Of a stretch of DNA of 64,000 bases, positions 32,963 to 43,764 are shown in pieces. The notes under the pieces are model-generated. The model saw only the letters and a program-made list of their open reading frames with translations. It did not search any database and was not told the DNA's origin. A program made the position numbers and the translations under genes. Each line of letters starts with the position of its first letter. The first letter of the stretch is position 1. The stretch spans positions 1,726,001 through 1,790,000 of the forward strand of contig NC_011296.1 of the NCBI RefSeq assembly GCF_000020985.1, given 5' to 3'. This stretch comes from Thermodesulfovibrio yellowstonii DSM 11347 (GTDB lineage Bacteria > Nitrospirota > Thermodesulfovibrionia > Thermodesulfovibrionales > Thermodesulfovibrionaceae).

Positions 32963-34951
32963 TTAGTCTGGGAATATCTGAACGTATGGAACTTTCTTAA
33001 GAGTAAATGTATCTGTTGCTGGATCATAAACTGAATTGACAAATGCACGCCAGTTATTGTCATCAACAAAATCAAAATCACCTCTGTAGTAGTAGCCAGG
33101 ATAACGGGATTCTTCTCTAAAGAGAATGTGTCTTGCATGAGCCTCAAGTGAGAGTGTTCTGTGAACATTCTCCCAACAACGGAGAAGTTCATGGAGATTT
33201 GCTGCTGCAAGTCTTGAAGCATCTTCTTTGAGAAGTTGCAGCTTATTAAGACCTTCCTCTATCATTGTTTTTGAGGTCATATACCATGTTCCACATCCAC
33301 CGAAGTATTCGTCAGCAATTTTCTGAAGTCTTGCCTGATACATGTCAGGTTTGATGTAGTATGGATTGACCTTTGGATCAGTGGAATAGGTCTTGTATTT
33401 TTCATAAAGCTCAAATGGCAGATAAAGTTCTGCTGCAAGAGCATTAATATCTTCTGCTATTGTTGGTGTATATCCTGAGTTATCAAGAATAAATGCAATT
33501 GCTGCTTTTGCAGCAATTCTACCCTCTGCATGTGAACCAGAGGAGAATTTGTGTCCTGATGCTCCAACAATATCACCAGACATGAACAAGCCTTTTACTG
33601 TGCTCATTCTGTTGTAGCCCCAGAACCACTCAGCTGGTGTTCCAGGAATGTCTCCAGGTCCGCTTACCCAGAAGCCTGCGCAACCAGCATGTGAACCAAG
33701 AAGATAAGGCTCTGTTGGCATAATCTCAGATGGTACTTTATCAGGTTCTACATTTTGAGCTGCCCACAGGCCTGCCTGACCAATACACATATCAAGGAAG
33801 TCTTCCCATGCTTCTGCTTCAAGGTGTTTGAGTCTCTTGGCATCCATCTGTTTTGCAAGTTCCTGCATTGCAGTATGGGTATTCATAAGGATTGGTCCTT
33901 TACCCTGTTTCATGCTCTGCATCATAAGATGGTTTCTGATAGCTGTTCCAAGAGCCTCTGCCCATTTACCATACTTCTGGACTGCTTCTTTAAATTCAGG
34001 GATATCTTTTGCACAATAATCCTCTCCAAGAGCATTTGTTGCTTTTGCTTTAAAGAAGAGGAACCATGCACCAACAGGACCGTATCCATCCTTAAATCTT
34101 GCAGGAACAAATCTGTTCTCCATCATTGTCATCTCAGCACCAACGGTCATTCCGAGATAGTATCCAGAACCAGAGTTCCATACTGGATACCATGCTCTAC
34201 CCTGACCTTCTCTGCTTGATCTTGGTCTGAATACATTAACTGCGCCTCCGCAGCCTGCAAGAATTGCTTTTGCCTTGAAGAGATATATTTTATTTTCTCT
34301 TACGCTAAAGCCAATAGCACCTGCTACTCTATTTGGCTCTTTTGCGTCTTTGAGAAGTTTTACTATAAATACTCTCTCATAAATATTCTGAGCCTGTCCT
34401 GTTGCCTTTCTGTTGAATTCAAGGGCAGCTTTTGCAGCCTCAGCAACTATTACTTTATAGGATTCACCATTAATCATTATCTGCCATTTTCCAGAACGGC
34501 ATGGCACTCCACCATCTTTGAGTGCTGGTTTTCCAGCATCTCTTGCCTGGAATCCATCAAGAGAAAATCCATCATCTCCCTTTTTCCAAATTGGGAGACC
34601 CCATTCCTCAAAAAGATGAACAGAATTGTCAACATGTCTTCCAAGGTCATAAACAAGGTCTTCACGAATAATTCCCATTAAGTCTGCACGGACATATTTT
34701 ACATAGTCAACAACTTTGTTCTCACCAATATAGGTGTTAATAGCACTAAGACCCATTGCAACTGCACCAGAACGGTCCATTGCTGCTTTGTCAACAAGTG
34801 TTACCTTAATTCCTTTTGGTGTTGCCCATCTTGCAGCTTCATATGCAGCACCGCAAGCAGACATTCCACCACCGATGATTAGAAAATCAGTTTCGACCTC
34901 AACAACATCAGGTCTCTGACAGTATGAAAATGTGCAAGTCTCTTTTTCCAT
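32963..34951 (-). CDS. aprA: Adenylylsulfate (APS) reductase alpha subunit
   Basis: 662 aa, FAD enzyme reducing APS to sulfite and AMP. The FAD fold begins at DFLIIGGGMSACGAAYEAARW. Characteristic AprA stretches include DKAAMDRSGAVAMGLSAINT, the NVFRPRSSREGQGRAWYPVW segment with substrate-binding Arg, and SGDIVGASGHKFSSGSHAEG near the end. AAGGAGGGATAAC precedes the ATG. It follows aprB by 24 bp. The enzyme is cytosolic and exchanges electrons through AprB with QmoABC. Confidence 0.98.
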   Translation of the reverse strand: MEKETCTFSYCQRPDVVEVETDFLIIGGGMSACGAAYEAARWATPKGIKVTLVDKAAMDRSGAVAMGLSAINTYIGENKVVDYVKYVRADLMGIIREDLVYDLGRHVDNSVHLFEEWGLPIWKKGDDGFSLDGFQARDAGKPALKDGGVPCRSGKWQIMINGESYKVIVAEAAKAALEFNRKATGQAQNIYERVFIVKLLKDAKEPNRVAGAIGFSVRENKIYLFKAKAILAGCGGAVNVFRPRSSREGQGRAWYPVWNSGSGYYLGMTVGAEMTMMENRFVPARFKDGYGPVGAWFLFFKAKATNALGEDYCAKDIPEFKEAVQKYGKWAEALGTAIRNHLMMQSMKQGKGPILMNTHTAMQELAKQMDAKRLKHLEAEAWEDFLDMCIGQAGLWAAQNVEPDKVPSEIMPTEPYLLGSHAGCAGFWVSGPGDIPGTPAEWFWGYNRMSTVKGLFMSGDIVGASGHKFSSGSHAEGRIAAKAAIAFILDNSGYTPTIAEDINALAAELYLPFELYEKYKTYSTDPKVNPYYIKPDMYQARLQKIADEYFGGCGTWYMTSKTMIEEGLNKLQLLKEDASRLAAANLHELLRCWENVHRTLSLEAHARHILFREESRYPGYYYRGDFDFVDDNNWRAFVNSVYDPATDTFTLKKVPYVQIFPD

Positions 34952-34975
34952 GTTATCCCTCCTTATACTTTATTT

Positions 34976-35404
34976 TTACTCTTTTCTGGCTTCATAGTTA
35001 AAGTAGCCAGGTCCTTTAATCTTTCCATAATCAGGATCAGGAAGTCCTGCATAGATATTGTCTGCATTCCAATAACCTTCTGGGGTAAGTCTGATTGGGA
35101 ATTTGAATCTCTTGATAGAGCCATTTCTGAATTTAATTGTCCACATGATTGCATCCTGACCTCTCATAGGAATAACGCTTGCACCGAGAGGGCAGAAATC
35201 TGCATAACCTCTTACCTCAATTGCCTGCTGGGGGCAAATTTTTACACAGTTATAGCACTCCCAGCACTGGTCTGGCTCCTGGTTGAAAGCCTTCATCTTT
35301 TCCCTGTCTAAGGTCATAAGGTCATTGGGACAGATGTACTGACATGCAGTCTTGTCCTGTGCTTTGCAGCCGTCACACTTTTCTTGAATTACAAAACTTG
35401 GCAT
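34976..35404 (-). CDS. aprB: APS reductase beta subunit (ferredoxin-type)
   Basis: 142 aa with two [4Fe-4S] clusters: CDGCKAQDKTACQYICP near the N-terminus (with the family's loop insertion) and CWECYNCVKICPQQAI near residue 47. The C-terminal ~70 residues form the tail that wraps around AprA. It carries electrons from Qmo to the AprA FAD. It precedes aprA on the minus strand, the usual aprBA order, and follows the 133-aa protein. Confidence 0.98.
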   Translation of the reverse strand: MPSFVIQEKCDGCKAQDKTACQYICPNDLMTLDREKMKAFNQEPDQCWECYNCVKICPQQAIEVRGYADFCPLGASVIPMRGQDAIMWTIKFRNGSIKRFKFPIRLTPEGYWNADNIYAGLPDPDYGKIKGPGYFNYEARKE

Positions 35405-35430
35405 AGCTTAACCTCCTTTTTTTGTTTTTA

Positions 35431-35832
35431 TTATGCTGGTTTTTGCACTGGATTTTTTTGTAATTCCAGCACATCACTTATGTCAATATCAGGAACTGGA
35501 AGCTCTTTGTCTTCCTTTGCAACATCATCCTTAATTGATGGAATCTCTGCAACAGCTTTTTCCATAACTTCAGGTCCTAAAGACTTCAACTCAACTATTT
35601 TCTTAAAAACTAATCTTTTGAATGCTGCAGGTGTTTCTTCAATGAATCCTCTTGCATCAAATCTTGCTTTACCAAACTGCTCAATTACTTTCTGTCCAAG
35701 TTCATCAGGAACTTCAATAACCAAACGCTTTAATGCTCCACCAAAAATTGGTTCAACTTTTTCTTCAAGGGGGGTTCCCTTTATAGCTGCTAATCTTTTC
35801 TCATCAATTATTACGCCAAAAAATTTAGCCAT
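35431..35832 (-). CDS. Protein of unknown function between sat and aprB
   Basis: 133 aa, no cysteines, no signal peptide, no membrane helix. It begins MAKFFGVIIDEKRLAAIKGT and has an alpha/beta first half (about 1-90: GGALKRLVIEVPDELGQKVIEQ, FDARGFIEETPAAFKRLVFK) and a Pro/acidic, probably disordered tail. I do not recognise a characterised family. It lies 12 bp after sat and 26 bp before aprB with its own GGAGGTGAATA site, so it must be co-expressed with the sulfate-activation enzymes. A chaperone or adaptor role for Sat or AprAB is only a hypothesis. Confidence 0.85.
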   Translation of the reverse strand: MAKFFGVIIDEKRLAAIKGTPLEEKVEPIFGGALKRLVIEVPDELGQKVIEQFGKARFDARGFIEETPAAFKRLVFKKIVELKSLGPEVMEKAVAEIPSIKDDVAKEDKELPVPDIDISDVLELQKNPVQKPA

Positions 35833-35844
35833 TATTCACCTCCT

Positions 35845-37230
35845 TTATTTTTTTAAGTGAGCTGGAAGTTCCATATGAGGGAGATCAACTTCTAATCTCT
35901 CCTCTCTCTCTTTAAGATACTTCTCATTATTAAATGGATATCCAAACTTCTGCCACCATTTTACAACAACTTTATAAACCTCAGGTCTGTAAATCTGTGG
36001 TGGTGGTGTTACTCCTTCATTTATAAGTCCTCTGATGAAGCTTCCTGAATATCTTGAGTAAATACCTTTATGATTACAATTTGCAGAGTATGCGAATTCA
36101 AGGCACTTTGGACAATACCAGAATTCAGCAATATTCTGTGGTCTTAGATAGAATCCACCTTCAACTGCATAAGGTGGAGCATCAAATCCAAAGCTTGGAA
36201 TGCCCTTAGACCAGAGAATTTGAGTTGCATAAATATCATAATACTCACCCAATGCTGCATGGTCTCTTCCAAACATATGGAAGGAAATTCCCATGTTCTG
36301 TCTGATTACTGCATGAATGAGAGACTCTATTGGATTACCATATCTCATATCCCAGAGTGTGAAGGTTACAAGATGACGCTCTGGCTTAATGTAGCCAGCA
36401 AGATGAACCATTTCATGACCTTCTACAATTGCTTCATCTGGAAAATCACCAATTCTTTTCGCACCGACTATTGCATTAACAACAATACCATGAGAAGGCT
36501 CTATATCACCTATGTATGCAGCATTTTTCATTAATGCTTCATGCCCTGTATGAGGCACATTTCTTGTCTGGTGAGCAATAACTGTTGTCCATCCTCTTTT
36601 CTCAAACTCTTCTCTTGATCTCTTTGGTGGATACCAGAACCTATCAAATGGTGGTCTTATTTTAGGCTCATTAATTATCGTATATTTTCCAGCAAGAATA
36701 ATTGGATTCAATGAGCAATAAATGTTATATCCTGTATGTTTCTGATCAAATGGAACTTTAACAACCTCAGGATTATGCTCAGGAGTTCCAAAAGTTCTGA
36801 CTGCTACTTCACCAGGAGCAATCTCATAAACCTCTTCAATTTCAAGGATTGCAAAGGGTTCACCCTTAAGTCTGAGCAAGAGCCAGTCACCTGCTCCAAC
36901 CCCAAGTTTTTTAAAGTCTTCCTCTGAAATGTCAAAAAGAATTGGATAGGGGAATACCCATCCACTTGTGAGTCTTCTTTTTTCAAGAACACTCTCCAAA
37001 TCAGCTTTTGTCATGGAACCTTCAACAGGACTGAAGAAACCATAACATACTGACATAATTTCCCTGTAAACATTTCTTACAGGATTGCCCTTAAAAAGAG
37101 TAGGCTTGATGTCGTAAACTGCAGAACATTTTTGCATTAACTTCCTTGCCATTTCAGGGTCACGGACAACCCTCTCAACAAGCTTCCCACCATGTGGCGG
37201 TGGCAGTGTTTTAATTCTTACATCTGGCAT
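35845..37230 (-). CDS. sat: Sulfate adenylyltransferase (ATP sulfurylase)
   Basis: 461 aa, homo-oligomeric Sat/MET3 type. ATP-binding and catalytic motifs: AHQTRNVPHTGHEALMKNA (QxRN..HxGH), GAKRIGDFPDEAI and MFGRDHAALGEYYDIYATQI (GRDHAG-like). A zinc-binding WYCPKCLEFAYSANCNH occurs near residue 375. It activates sulfate with ATP to APS and PPi in the cytoplasm. AGGAGGGAAAGGT precedes the ATG. It follows adk by 18 bp and leads the apr-qmo block. Confidence 0.98.
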   Translation of the reverse strand: MPDVRIKTLPPPHGGKLVERVVRDPEMARKLMQKCSAVYDIKPTLFKGNPVRNVYREIMSVCYGFFSPVEGSMTKADLESVLEKRRLTSGWVFPYPILFDISEEDFKKLGVGAGDWLLLRLKGEPFAILEIEEVYEIAPGEVAVRTFGTPEHNPEVVKVPFDQKHTGYNIYCSLNPIILAGKYTIINEPKIRPPFDRFWYPPKRSREEFEKRGWTTVIAHQTRNVPHTGHEALMKNAAYIGDIEPSHGIVVNAIVGAKRIGDFPDEAIVEGHEMVHLAGYIKPERHLVTFTLWDMRYGNPIESLIHAVIRQNMGISFHMFGRDHAALGEYYDIYATQILWSKGIPSFGFDAPPYAVEGGFYLRPQNIAEFWYCPKCLEFAYSANCNHKGIYSRYSGSFIRGLINEGVTPPPQIYRPEVYKVVVKWWQKFGYPFNNEKYLKEREERLEVDLPHMELPAHLKK

Positions 37231-37248
37231 ACCTTTCCCTCCTTTAAT

Positions 37249-37896
37249 TTACTTTTTTTCTAAGATTGCACAGATACTGTTAAATATCTCATCTATACTA
37301 CCTGTGCCCGAAACACTTTTAAGAATTCCTTTTTTTGAATAATAATCAATTAAAGGCTCTGTCTGAGCTCTGTAGACTTCAAGTCTTTTTCTAATTGTTT
37401 CTTCTTTATCATCATCTCTCTGGAAAAGTTCTCCACCACATTTATCACATTTACCCTCTACCTTGGAAGGCGAATAATATACATTATACATCTGTCCGCA
37501 GGACTTACAGGTTCTTCTTCCTGTAAGCCTCTTCATAAGATCATCAAAAGGAACATCCAGATTCAATGCTAAATCCAAAGGCATATTCATTTCAGAAAGC
37601 ATTTTATCAAGAGCTTCTGCCTGTGCAACATTTCTTGGAAAACCATCAAGAATAAAACCTTTTTTGCAGTCATTCTGAGAAAGTCTCTCTTTAACCATTC
37701 CAAGAACAACTTTGTCAGGAACAAGTTCTCCTCTATCCATATAAGCTTTCGCTTCTTTACCAAGCGGAGTTCCTGCTGCAACTGCTGCCCTGAGAAGATC
37801 TCCTGTAGAAATCTGAGGTATACCATATTTTTCCACTAATCTTTTTGCCTGAGTACCTTTGCCTGCTCCTGGAGCACCCAAGAATACTAATCTCAT
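37249..37896 (-). CDS. adk: Adenylate kinase
   Basis: 215 aa with the long LID form. P-loop [17 protein letters not shown]-binding [24 protein letters not shown], and a LID with four cysteines ([10 protein letters not shown] and CDKCGGELF) that likely bind zinc, a thermostability feature. It interconverts ATP, AMP and ADP. Its place directly before sat fits recycling of the AMP produced by APS reductase. AAGGAGGCTTCA precedes the ATG. Confidence 0.98.
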   Translation of the reverse strand: MRLVFLGAPGAGKGTQAKRLVEKYGIPQISTGDLLRAAVAAGTPLGKEAKAYMDRGELVPDKVVLGMVKERLSQNDCKKGFILDGFPRNVAQAEALDKMLSEMNMPLDLALNLDVPFDDLMKRLTGRRTCKSCGQMYNVYYSPSKVEGKCDKCGGELFQRDDDKEETIRKRLEVYRAQTEPLIDYYSKKGILKSVSGTGSIDEIFNSICAILEKK

Positions 37897-37982
37897 TGAA
37901 GCCTCCTTTTTGGGTTAGAATTAAACTTTTGGTTTATAATTTAACCTATTATGAGTTAAAAAGCAACTTAATTTTTATAATT

Positions 37983-38597
37983 TTATAATAAGTTTTGCTT
38001 ATAAATTGGGGCAAATTTTATCAAAAAATCTCTTAATTTGTCAAGTGCTTCTTTACGATGACTTATCTTATCTTTTTCATGGGGGGACATTTCAGCAAAT
38101 GTTTTTTTAAATCCTTCGGGTATAAATACAGGATCATATCCAAAACCCTGAGTTCCTCTTGGAATCTCTGAGATTTTACCTCTAACATATCCCCAGAAGA
38201 TATACTCTTTCCCGTCCGGAAAAACCAGCGCAATGCAACACACAAATTGCGCAGTTCTCTTTTCTGAAGGAACTCCTGCTAATTCTTCAAGAAGTTTTTT
38301 GATGTTATCATCATCACTTGCCTCATCTCCTGCATATCTTGCTGATCTGACACCTGGTCTGCCTCCTAATGCCTCAACTTCCAAACCTGAATCATCAGAA
38401 AGAGCAGGCAATCCAGTTTGTTGACAAACATATCTTGCTTTTTTTAAAGCATTTTCATCAAAAGTTAATCCATCTTCCTTAACTTCTTCAAGTTCAGGAA
38501 AATCATTAACAGAAAGAATAGTAATTTCAAGTCCTTGCAAAATTCTTTTTAACTCTTCTATTTTTTTTCTGTTTCTTGAAGCAATAACTATTTTCAT
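37983..38597 (-). CDS. rdgB: Non-canonical purine NTP pyrophosphatase (RdgB/HAM1)
   Basis: 204 aa. The family starts with [18 protein letters not shown] and shows [28 protein letters not shown], the [15 protein letters not shown] block and ending [14 protein letters not shown]. It hydrolyses ITP, dITP and XTP to prevent their incorporation into nucleic acids. It lies just downstream of the adk promoter region on the same strand and 46 bp from the initiator tRNA on the other. Confidence 0.97.
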
Positions 38598-38642
38598 ATA
38601 GATTTGACAATTCTCCGAAATTTGAGTTATATTAAAATTGTT

Positions 38643-38716
<74 letters not shown>

Positions 38717-38719
38717 TTT

Positions 38720-39625
38720 TCAATCAAACAAAGCTTCTACAAATTCTTGTGGAATAAATTCTTTTAAATCATCAATTCCTTCGCCTATTCCGATTAACTT
38801 AATAGGAATTCCTATCTCTTTTTTTATGGCAAAAATAACCCCACCTTTTGCTGTTCCATCAAGCTTTGTAACAACAACACCAGTTAGTCCTATAGCTTCA
38901 TTAAACAAAGAGGCTTGTCTTATAGCATTCTGCCCTGTTGTAGCATCTACAATAAGTAAAGTCTCATGAGGTGCTTCAGGAATTGATTTTTTCAGTACCC
39001 TGTTAATTTTTCTCAGTTCTTCCATAAGAGGGGATTTTGTATGTAGTCTTCCTGCTGTATCTATAATCACTATGTCTTTGTTTTGTGCTTTAGCATGTTC
39101 CAATGCATCAAAAGCAATAGCTGCTGGATCAGCACCACTTTTATGCTTAATAATATCCGCTCCTACTTTTTTTGCCCAAATTTCAAGCTGCTCTATAGCC
39201 GCAGCCCTAAATGTGTCCGCGGCTGCAAAAACAACACTTTTACCTTCATTAACAAATTTATAACCCAGTTTTCCTATTGTTGTTGTTTTTCCAACTCCAT
39301 TTACACCTACAACAAGAATAATTGAAGGAGTATTTTTCAAATTTAAAGAAGTATTGTTTTTAAGCAAATTTATAAGCTCTTCCTTAAGAACTATTTTGAC
39401 ATCTGAAGCGTCTTTAATGCCGCCTTCTTTGATTTTTCTTCTTAGTATACCTGTTATTTCTTCTGTTGCTTTAACTCCTACATCTGAAGAAATAAGAATT
39501 TCTTCAATCTCTTCTATGGTTGATTCATCTATTTTCCCTCCTATAGGGATTACTGCTTCTATTTTTTCAACAATATGTTGTTTTGTCTTGCTTAATTTTT
39601 CTTTGAGTTTATCAAGAAAACCCAT
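38720..39625 (-). CDS. ftsY: Signal recognition particle receptor FtsY
   Basis: 301 aa. An N-terminal four-helix N domain is followed by the SRP GTPase: GVNGVGKTTTIGKL (P-loop), AADTFRAAAIEQLEIWAKKVG, DTAGRLHTKSPLMEEL, TKLDGTAKGG and GIGEGIDDLKEF. It lacks the long acidic A domain, common outside the Enterobacteria. It docks ribosome-SRP complexes at the membrane. Its ATG overlaps the stop of the upstream exported protein (TAATG), so the two are translationally coupled. Confidence 0.97.
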   Translation of the reverse strand: MGFLDKLKEKLSKTKQHIVEKIEAVIPIGGKIDESTIEEIEEILISSDVGVKATEEITGILRRKIKEGGIKDASDVKIVLKEELINLLKNNTSLNLKNTPSIILVVGVNGVGKTTTIGKLGYKFVNEGKSVVFAAADTFRAAAIEQLEIWAKKVGADIIKHKSGADPAAIAFDALEHAKAQNKDIVIIDTAGRLHTKSPLMEELRKINRVLKKSIPEAPHETLLIVDATTGQNAIRQASLFNEAIGLTGVVVTKLDGTAKGGVIFAIKKEIGIPIKLIGIGEGIDDLKEFIPQEFVEALFD

Positions 39626-41373
39626 TAACCTCTCCTGAACTCTACGATGAGTTCATCCTTCTTCTTTAAAAGACGATATTTGAGAGGTTTTTTGAGAGCT
39701 ATATTTAATAAAATTTTATTTTGGTCCTCAGATACAGAGACCTCTTTTATAAACTCTGAGTCAATCTTTACAGGTGTTTCTAATTTATTTCTCACTGGAT
39801 ATACTTCCAGTATAACTGACATAGTACTGCCTACTTTTTTTGTCCTGGGATAATAGCCTCCTTGTTTCTCTATATTTGGAATAAATAAAGTCAATACACA
39901 ACCATTCTTTGTTTCAACAAGGGAGATATTTTTAAGCTCTAAAACTTGACCTTTTAATGCAACAATCTTTTTTTTACCTTTGCTATCTTTTGTTTCCTTC
40001 TTTTTAACTACTTTTTTCTTCGGTTTTTCAACTTTTTTCTCTTCGCTAATTTTGATTTCTTTAGAAGGAATTTCCTTCTCTTCTAATGTTGCAAAGATTT
40101 CAAATTTTTCTGCTTTATCATACATTACCTCTACTGTTGCAACTCCATTTACAAATTCTGATGGCGGAACTTTGTTTGGAGTAAGTGTTCCTGAGCCTGA
40201 TGATTTTAAAATAACTGTATTGCCATATAAATTATAGTTTGACATAACCTTATCAAGATGATTATAGGCTACAATTTTTATTTTAAATTTCTGCCCTGCA
40301 ATAATTGTATTAGGAGAAATTACTTCAAATCTTTTTACTTTCGGCGGCACGATTTTTACAATATTGCTTTCTCCTCTAATTGAGTTATCATTGGCAACCT
40401 TAGCTACTATTTTTATGTCTTCAGGTCTATCATAACGAAGGCTCAATTTTGCTTTTCCATCTGAAAAAGCATAAGATGTTAATTCAGAGGGGAAAATATA
40501 TCCCTTACCCTGTGCTTCTATAATTATTTTTTCTCTTTGAGCCGCAAAATCTTTAACAAAATTATTAAACTGGTCAATTGCTAATATTGTTATATCAAAA
40601 GGCTCATCCACCACAGCTTCTTCAGGTGCATTAATAATAAAAGCTCTTACTGTGCCATTTAAAATTTCTACTTTATCACTTTTACCTGTAACTTTTTTAT
40701 TTAATAAATCTGCTTCAATATGAAAAATTCCAATTTTCTCTGAAAAAAGTTTAACCCTAACATAGCAACTATCAGGAAAGTACTGAATGTCTTTTATCTG
40801 TGGAGAAACATCGCCTTTAAGAAATAGATTCAACTCTTTTGGATTAAATTCTTTGCAAACAATATTACCAAATCTATCATTACCTGAAATCAATGCTTCA
40901 AAATCATTGCCGACTCTTACTGAAGGTGGAACTTTTATATTAAGTATGGATATTTCTGCTGGCAAAATCTTTATTCTTTTCTCAATTATAGGGAAAGGAC
41001 TATTAACCTCATAAAGTGATATTACTGCCTCTTCTGCTTTCTCATCTTTAAATTTAATTACAAAACCTGTTTGAGTTATTTCATTTGATTTAACCTGAGA
41101 AGGAGATATTACTGCCGAACCTTTTATGGTTAGCTTATATTCTTTAATGCTATCCGAAGGCATGCTAACAGGATTACCAAAGGCATCAAGTGCATAAATA
41201 AGTATTTTATATTCATTACCAGCTATTAATACATCTGGAGCATCAATCTGGAAATGATCAAAAGTTCCTGGTTTAGCAACAATTTCTCCGTGAGCCAATG
41301 TTATACAGTAAAAAAACAATAAAAAAATACTACAGCACAGCCAGCAACTTCCCCTTAAAATTTTATTGCCCAT
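39625..41373 (-). CDS. Exported Ig-like-repeat protein with C-terminal beta domain
   Basis: 582 aa with a signal peptide (about residues 1-29, CSIFLLFFYCITLAHG). At least four Ig/Big-like segments of ~95 residues repeat the pattern xxAGxxYxIxIxAxDxFGNxV (residues ~35-130, 140-225, 235-330, 335-430). A Lys/Glu-rich linker (about 430-470) follows. The last ~110 residues (LELKNISLVETKNGCVLTLF ... ELIVEFRRG) are beta-rich and resemble an AMIN-type cell-wall-binding domain, though this is only by eye. Translational coupling to ftsY is odd for a surface protein. Likely an envelope adhesin or peptidoglycan-associated protein. Confidence 0.75.
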   Translation of the reverse strand: MGNKILRGSCWLCCSIFLLFFYCITLAHGEIVAKPGTFDHFQIDAPDVLIAGNEYKILIYALDAFGNPVSMPSDSIKEYKLTIKGSAVISPSQVKSNEITQTGFVIKFKDEKAEEAVISLYEVNSPFPIIEKRIKILPAEISILNIKVPPSVRVGNDFEALISGNDRFGNIVCKEFNPKELNLFLKGDVSPQIKDIQYFPDSCYVRVKLFSEKIGIFHIEADLLNKKVTGKSDKVEILNGTVRAFIINAPEEAVVDEPFDITILAIDQFNNFVKDFAAQREKIIIEAQGKGYIFPSELTSYAFSDGKAKLSLRYDRPEDIKIVAKVANDNSIRGESNIVKIVPPKVKRFEVISPNTIIAGQKFKIKIVAYNHLDKVMSNYNLYGNTVILKSSGSGTLTPNKVPPSEFVNGVATVEVMYDKAEKFEIFATLEEKEIPSKEIKISEEKKVEKPKKKVVKKKETKDSKGKKKIVALKGQVLELKNISLVETKNGCVLTLFIPNIEKQGGYYPRTKKVGSTMSVILEVYPVRNKLETPVKIDSEFIKEVSVSEDQNKILLNIALKKPLKYRLLKKKDELIVEFRRG

Positions 41374-41512
41374 TTTACCCTCCTCTGTAATTTCTATTCA
41401 TGCTTTTGCTTTATCAATAAATTTTATTGTATCCTATCATAATTGTTTATACAAAAAAGAGGCAAGTGCTAATATATTATAGAATATTTAAAATAATAAT
41501 AGAATAATAAAA

Positions 41513-41920
41513 ATGGTTAATAATCAGCCCAAAAATAGTATTATTTTTTTTAGAGGGATTGCCAAATTAATTGATTTAATTATTGTTATCGTCCTTTGGA
41601 AAACCTTTCGTGAAGCAGGAATATTTTTAGGAATTTTCTATTTATTGATAAGTGATGGTTTATTTAAAGGCTGTAGTGTTGGGAAAAAATTTCTACGCTT
41701 ACGGGTTATTAATATTGAAAGACAGCGTAATGCTGATTTCAGAGATTCTATCGTCAGAAATTTAGTAATAGCTTTTTCGTTATTTTTCTTACTTATACCT
41801 ATCATTGGTTGGTTAATTTGTATCATAATTTTCGCTTTTGAATTTATTATCATTATAGGTGACTCTGAAAATAAAAGATTGGGTGATTATCTGGCAAAGA
41901 CTTCAGTAATAGAAGAATAA
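41513..41920 (+). CDS. RDD family membrane protein
   Basis: 135 aa with about three membrane helices. The RDD family features are the N-terminal FRGIAKLIDLIIVIVLWK (R and D in the first helix), GLFKGCSVGKKFLRLRVIN, and the C-terminal NKRLGDYLAKTSVIEE. The family may function in ion exchange or membrane protein quality, but no general role is established. It is 48 bp before mreB and divergent to the Ig-like protein gene. Confidence 0.88.
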   Translation: MVNNQPKNSIIFFRGIAKLIDLIIVIVLWKTFREAGIFLGIFYLLISDGLFKGCSVGKKFLRLRVINIERQRNADFRDSIVRNLVIAFSLFFLLIPIIGWLICIIIFAFEFIIIIGDSENKRLGDYLAKTSVIEE

Positions 41921-41941
41921 CTCTAAAATATTTTAAAATAA

Positions 41942-42999
<1,058 letters not shown>

Positions 43000-43000
<1 letters not shown>

Positions 43001-43764
43001 TGACAAAAAAAACAACTATTTTGATTATAGCTGTCATATGTTTAGCATCTTTTTTTCTTATAAGCTACCAAGCTAAAGGACTTATAAGTTTTGCTAAAAT
43101 TGATTTTTCAAACTTAATATCCCCTTTTCAATATTTAAAAAATTTTTTCTCTGAAGTATTAGATTTAAAAGAAGAAAATAAAAAATTAAAAGAACAATTA
43201 TATCAGATGATTCTTCAACAAAAATCTTATTATGAACTTATTGAAGAAAATAAAAGATTAAAGGGACTGCTAAATCTAAAAGAAAAGAAAAAGGAAGTAA
43301 TAACTATAGCAAAGGTAACAAGAACAGGTTCAAATAAATTCCTTAAAACTTTCTGGATAGATAAAGGATATGATCAGGGAATAAAAGCAGGTATGCCTGT
43401 AATAACTTTAAATGGATTAGCAGGAAAAATCATATTTACATCATCAAATTTCTCTGAAGTGCTTTCATTAACTGATCCTAATTTTTCTGTGTCCGTAAGA
43501 GTTGAAAGAACCAGAGTAGAAGGTGTAGTAAGTGGAACTGGAACAAATCTTTGTGTTCTCAAATATATCCCGTTAGAAGAAGACATAGTAGTTGGAGATA
43601 TATTAATCACTTCAGGCACAGATGGCATCTTTCCAGAAGGCATTAAAGTTGGTGTAATAAGAAAAGTTGAAAGGAAAAAAGGATTTTTTCAAAATATAGA
43701 AGTTATCCCATATCAATCAGACTCAAAAATTGAAGACGTTGCAATAATTAAAAGCTTGATATGA
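43000..43764 (+). CDS. mreC: Rod-shape-determining protein MreC
   Basis: 254 aa: an N-terminal membrane helix (ILIIAVICLASFFLISYQA), a coiled coil (residues ~50-90) and a two-lobed beta domain with the family signatures KTFWIDKGYDQGIKAGMPVI and LITSGTDGIFPEGIKVG. It is a periplasmic scaffold linking MreB to PBP2. It overlaps both mreB (1 bp) and mreD (4 bp). Confidence 0.97.

Noticed and set aside
32884-33222. 112-aa minus-strand frame overlapping the end of aprA
   Set aside because: Different frame of aprA extended across the terminator; no family and no start context.
33755-34219. 154-aa plus-strand frame inside aprA
   Set aside because: Antisense of a strongly conserved gene, Cys/His/Phe-rich composition typical of a shadow frame, no start signals.
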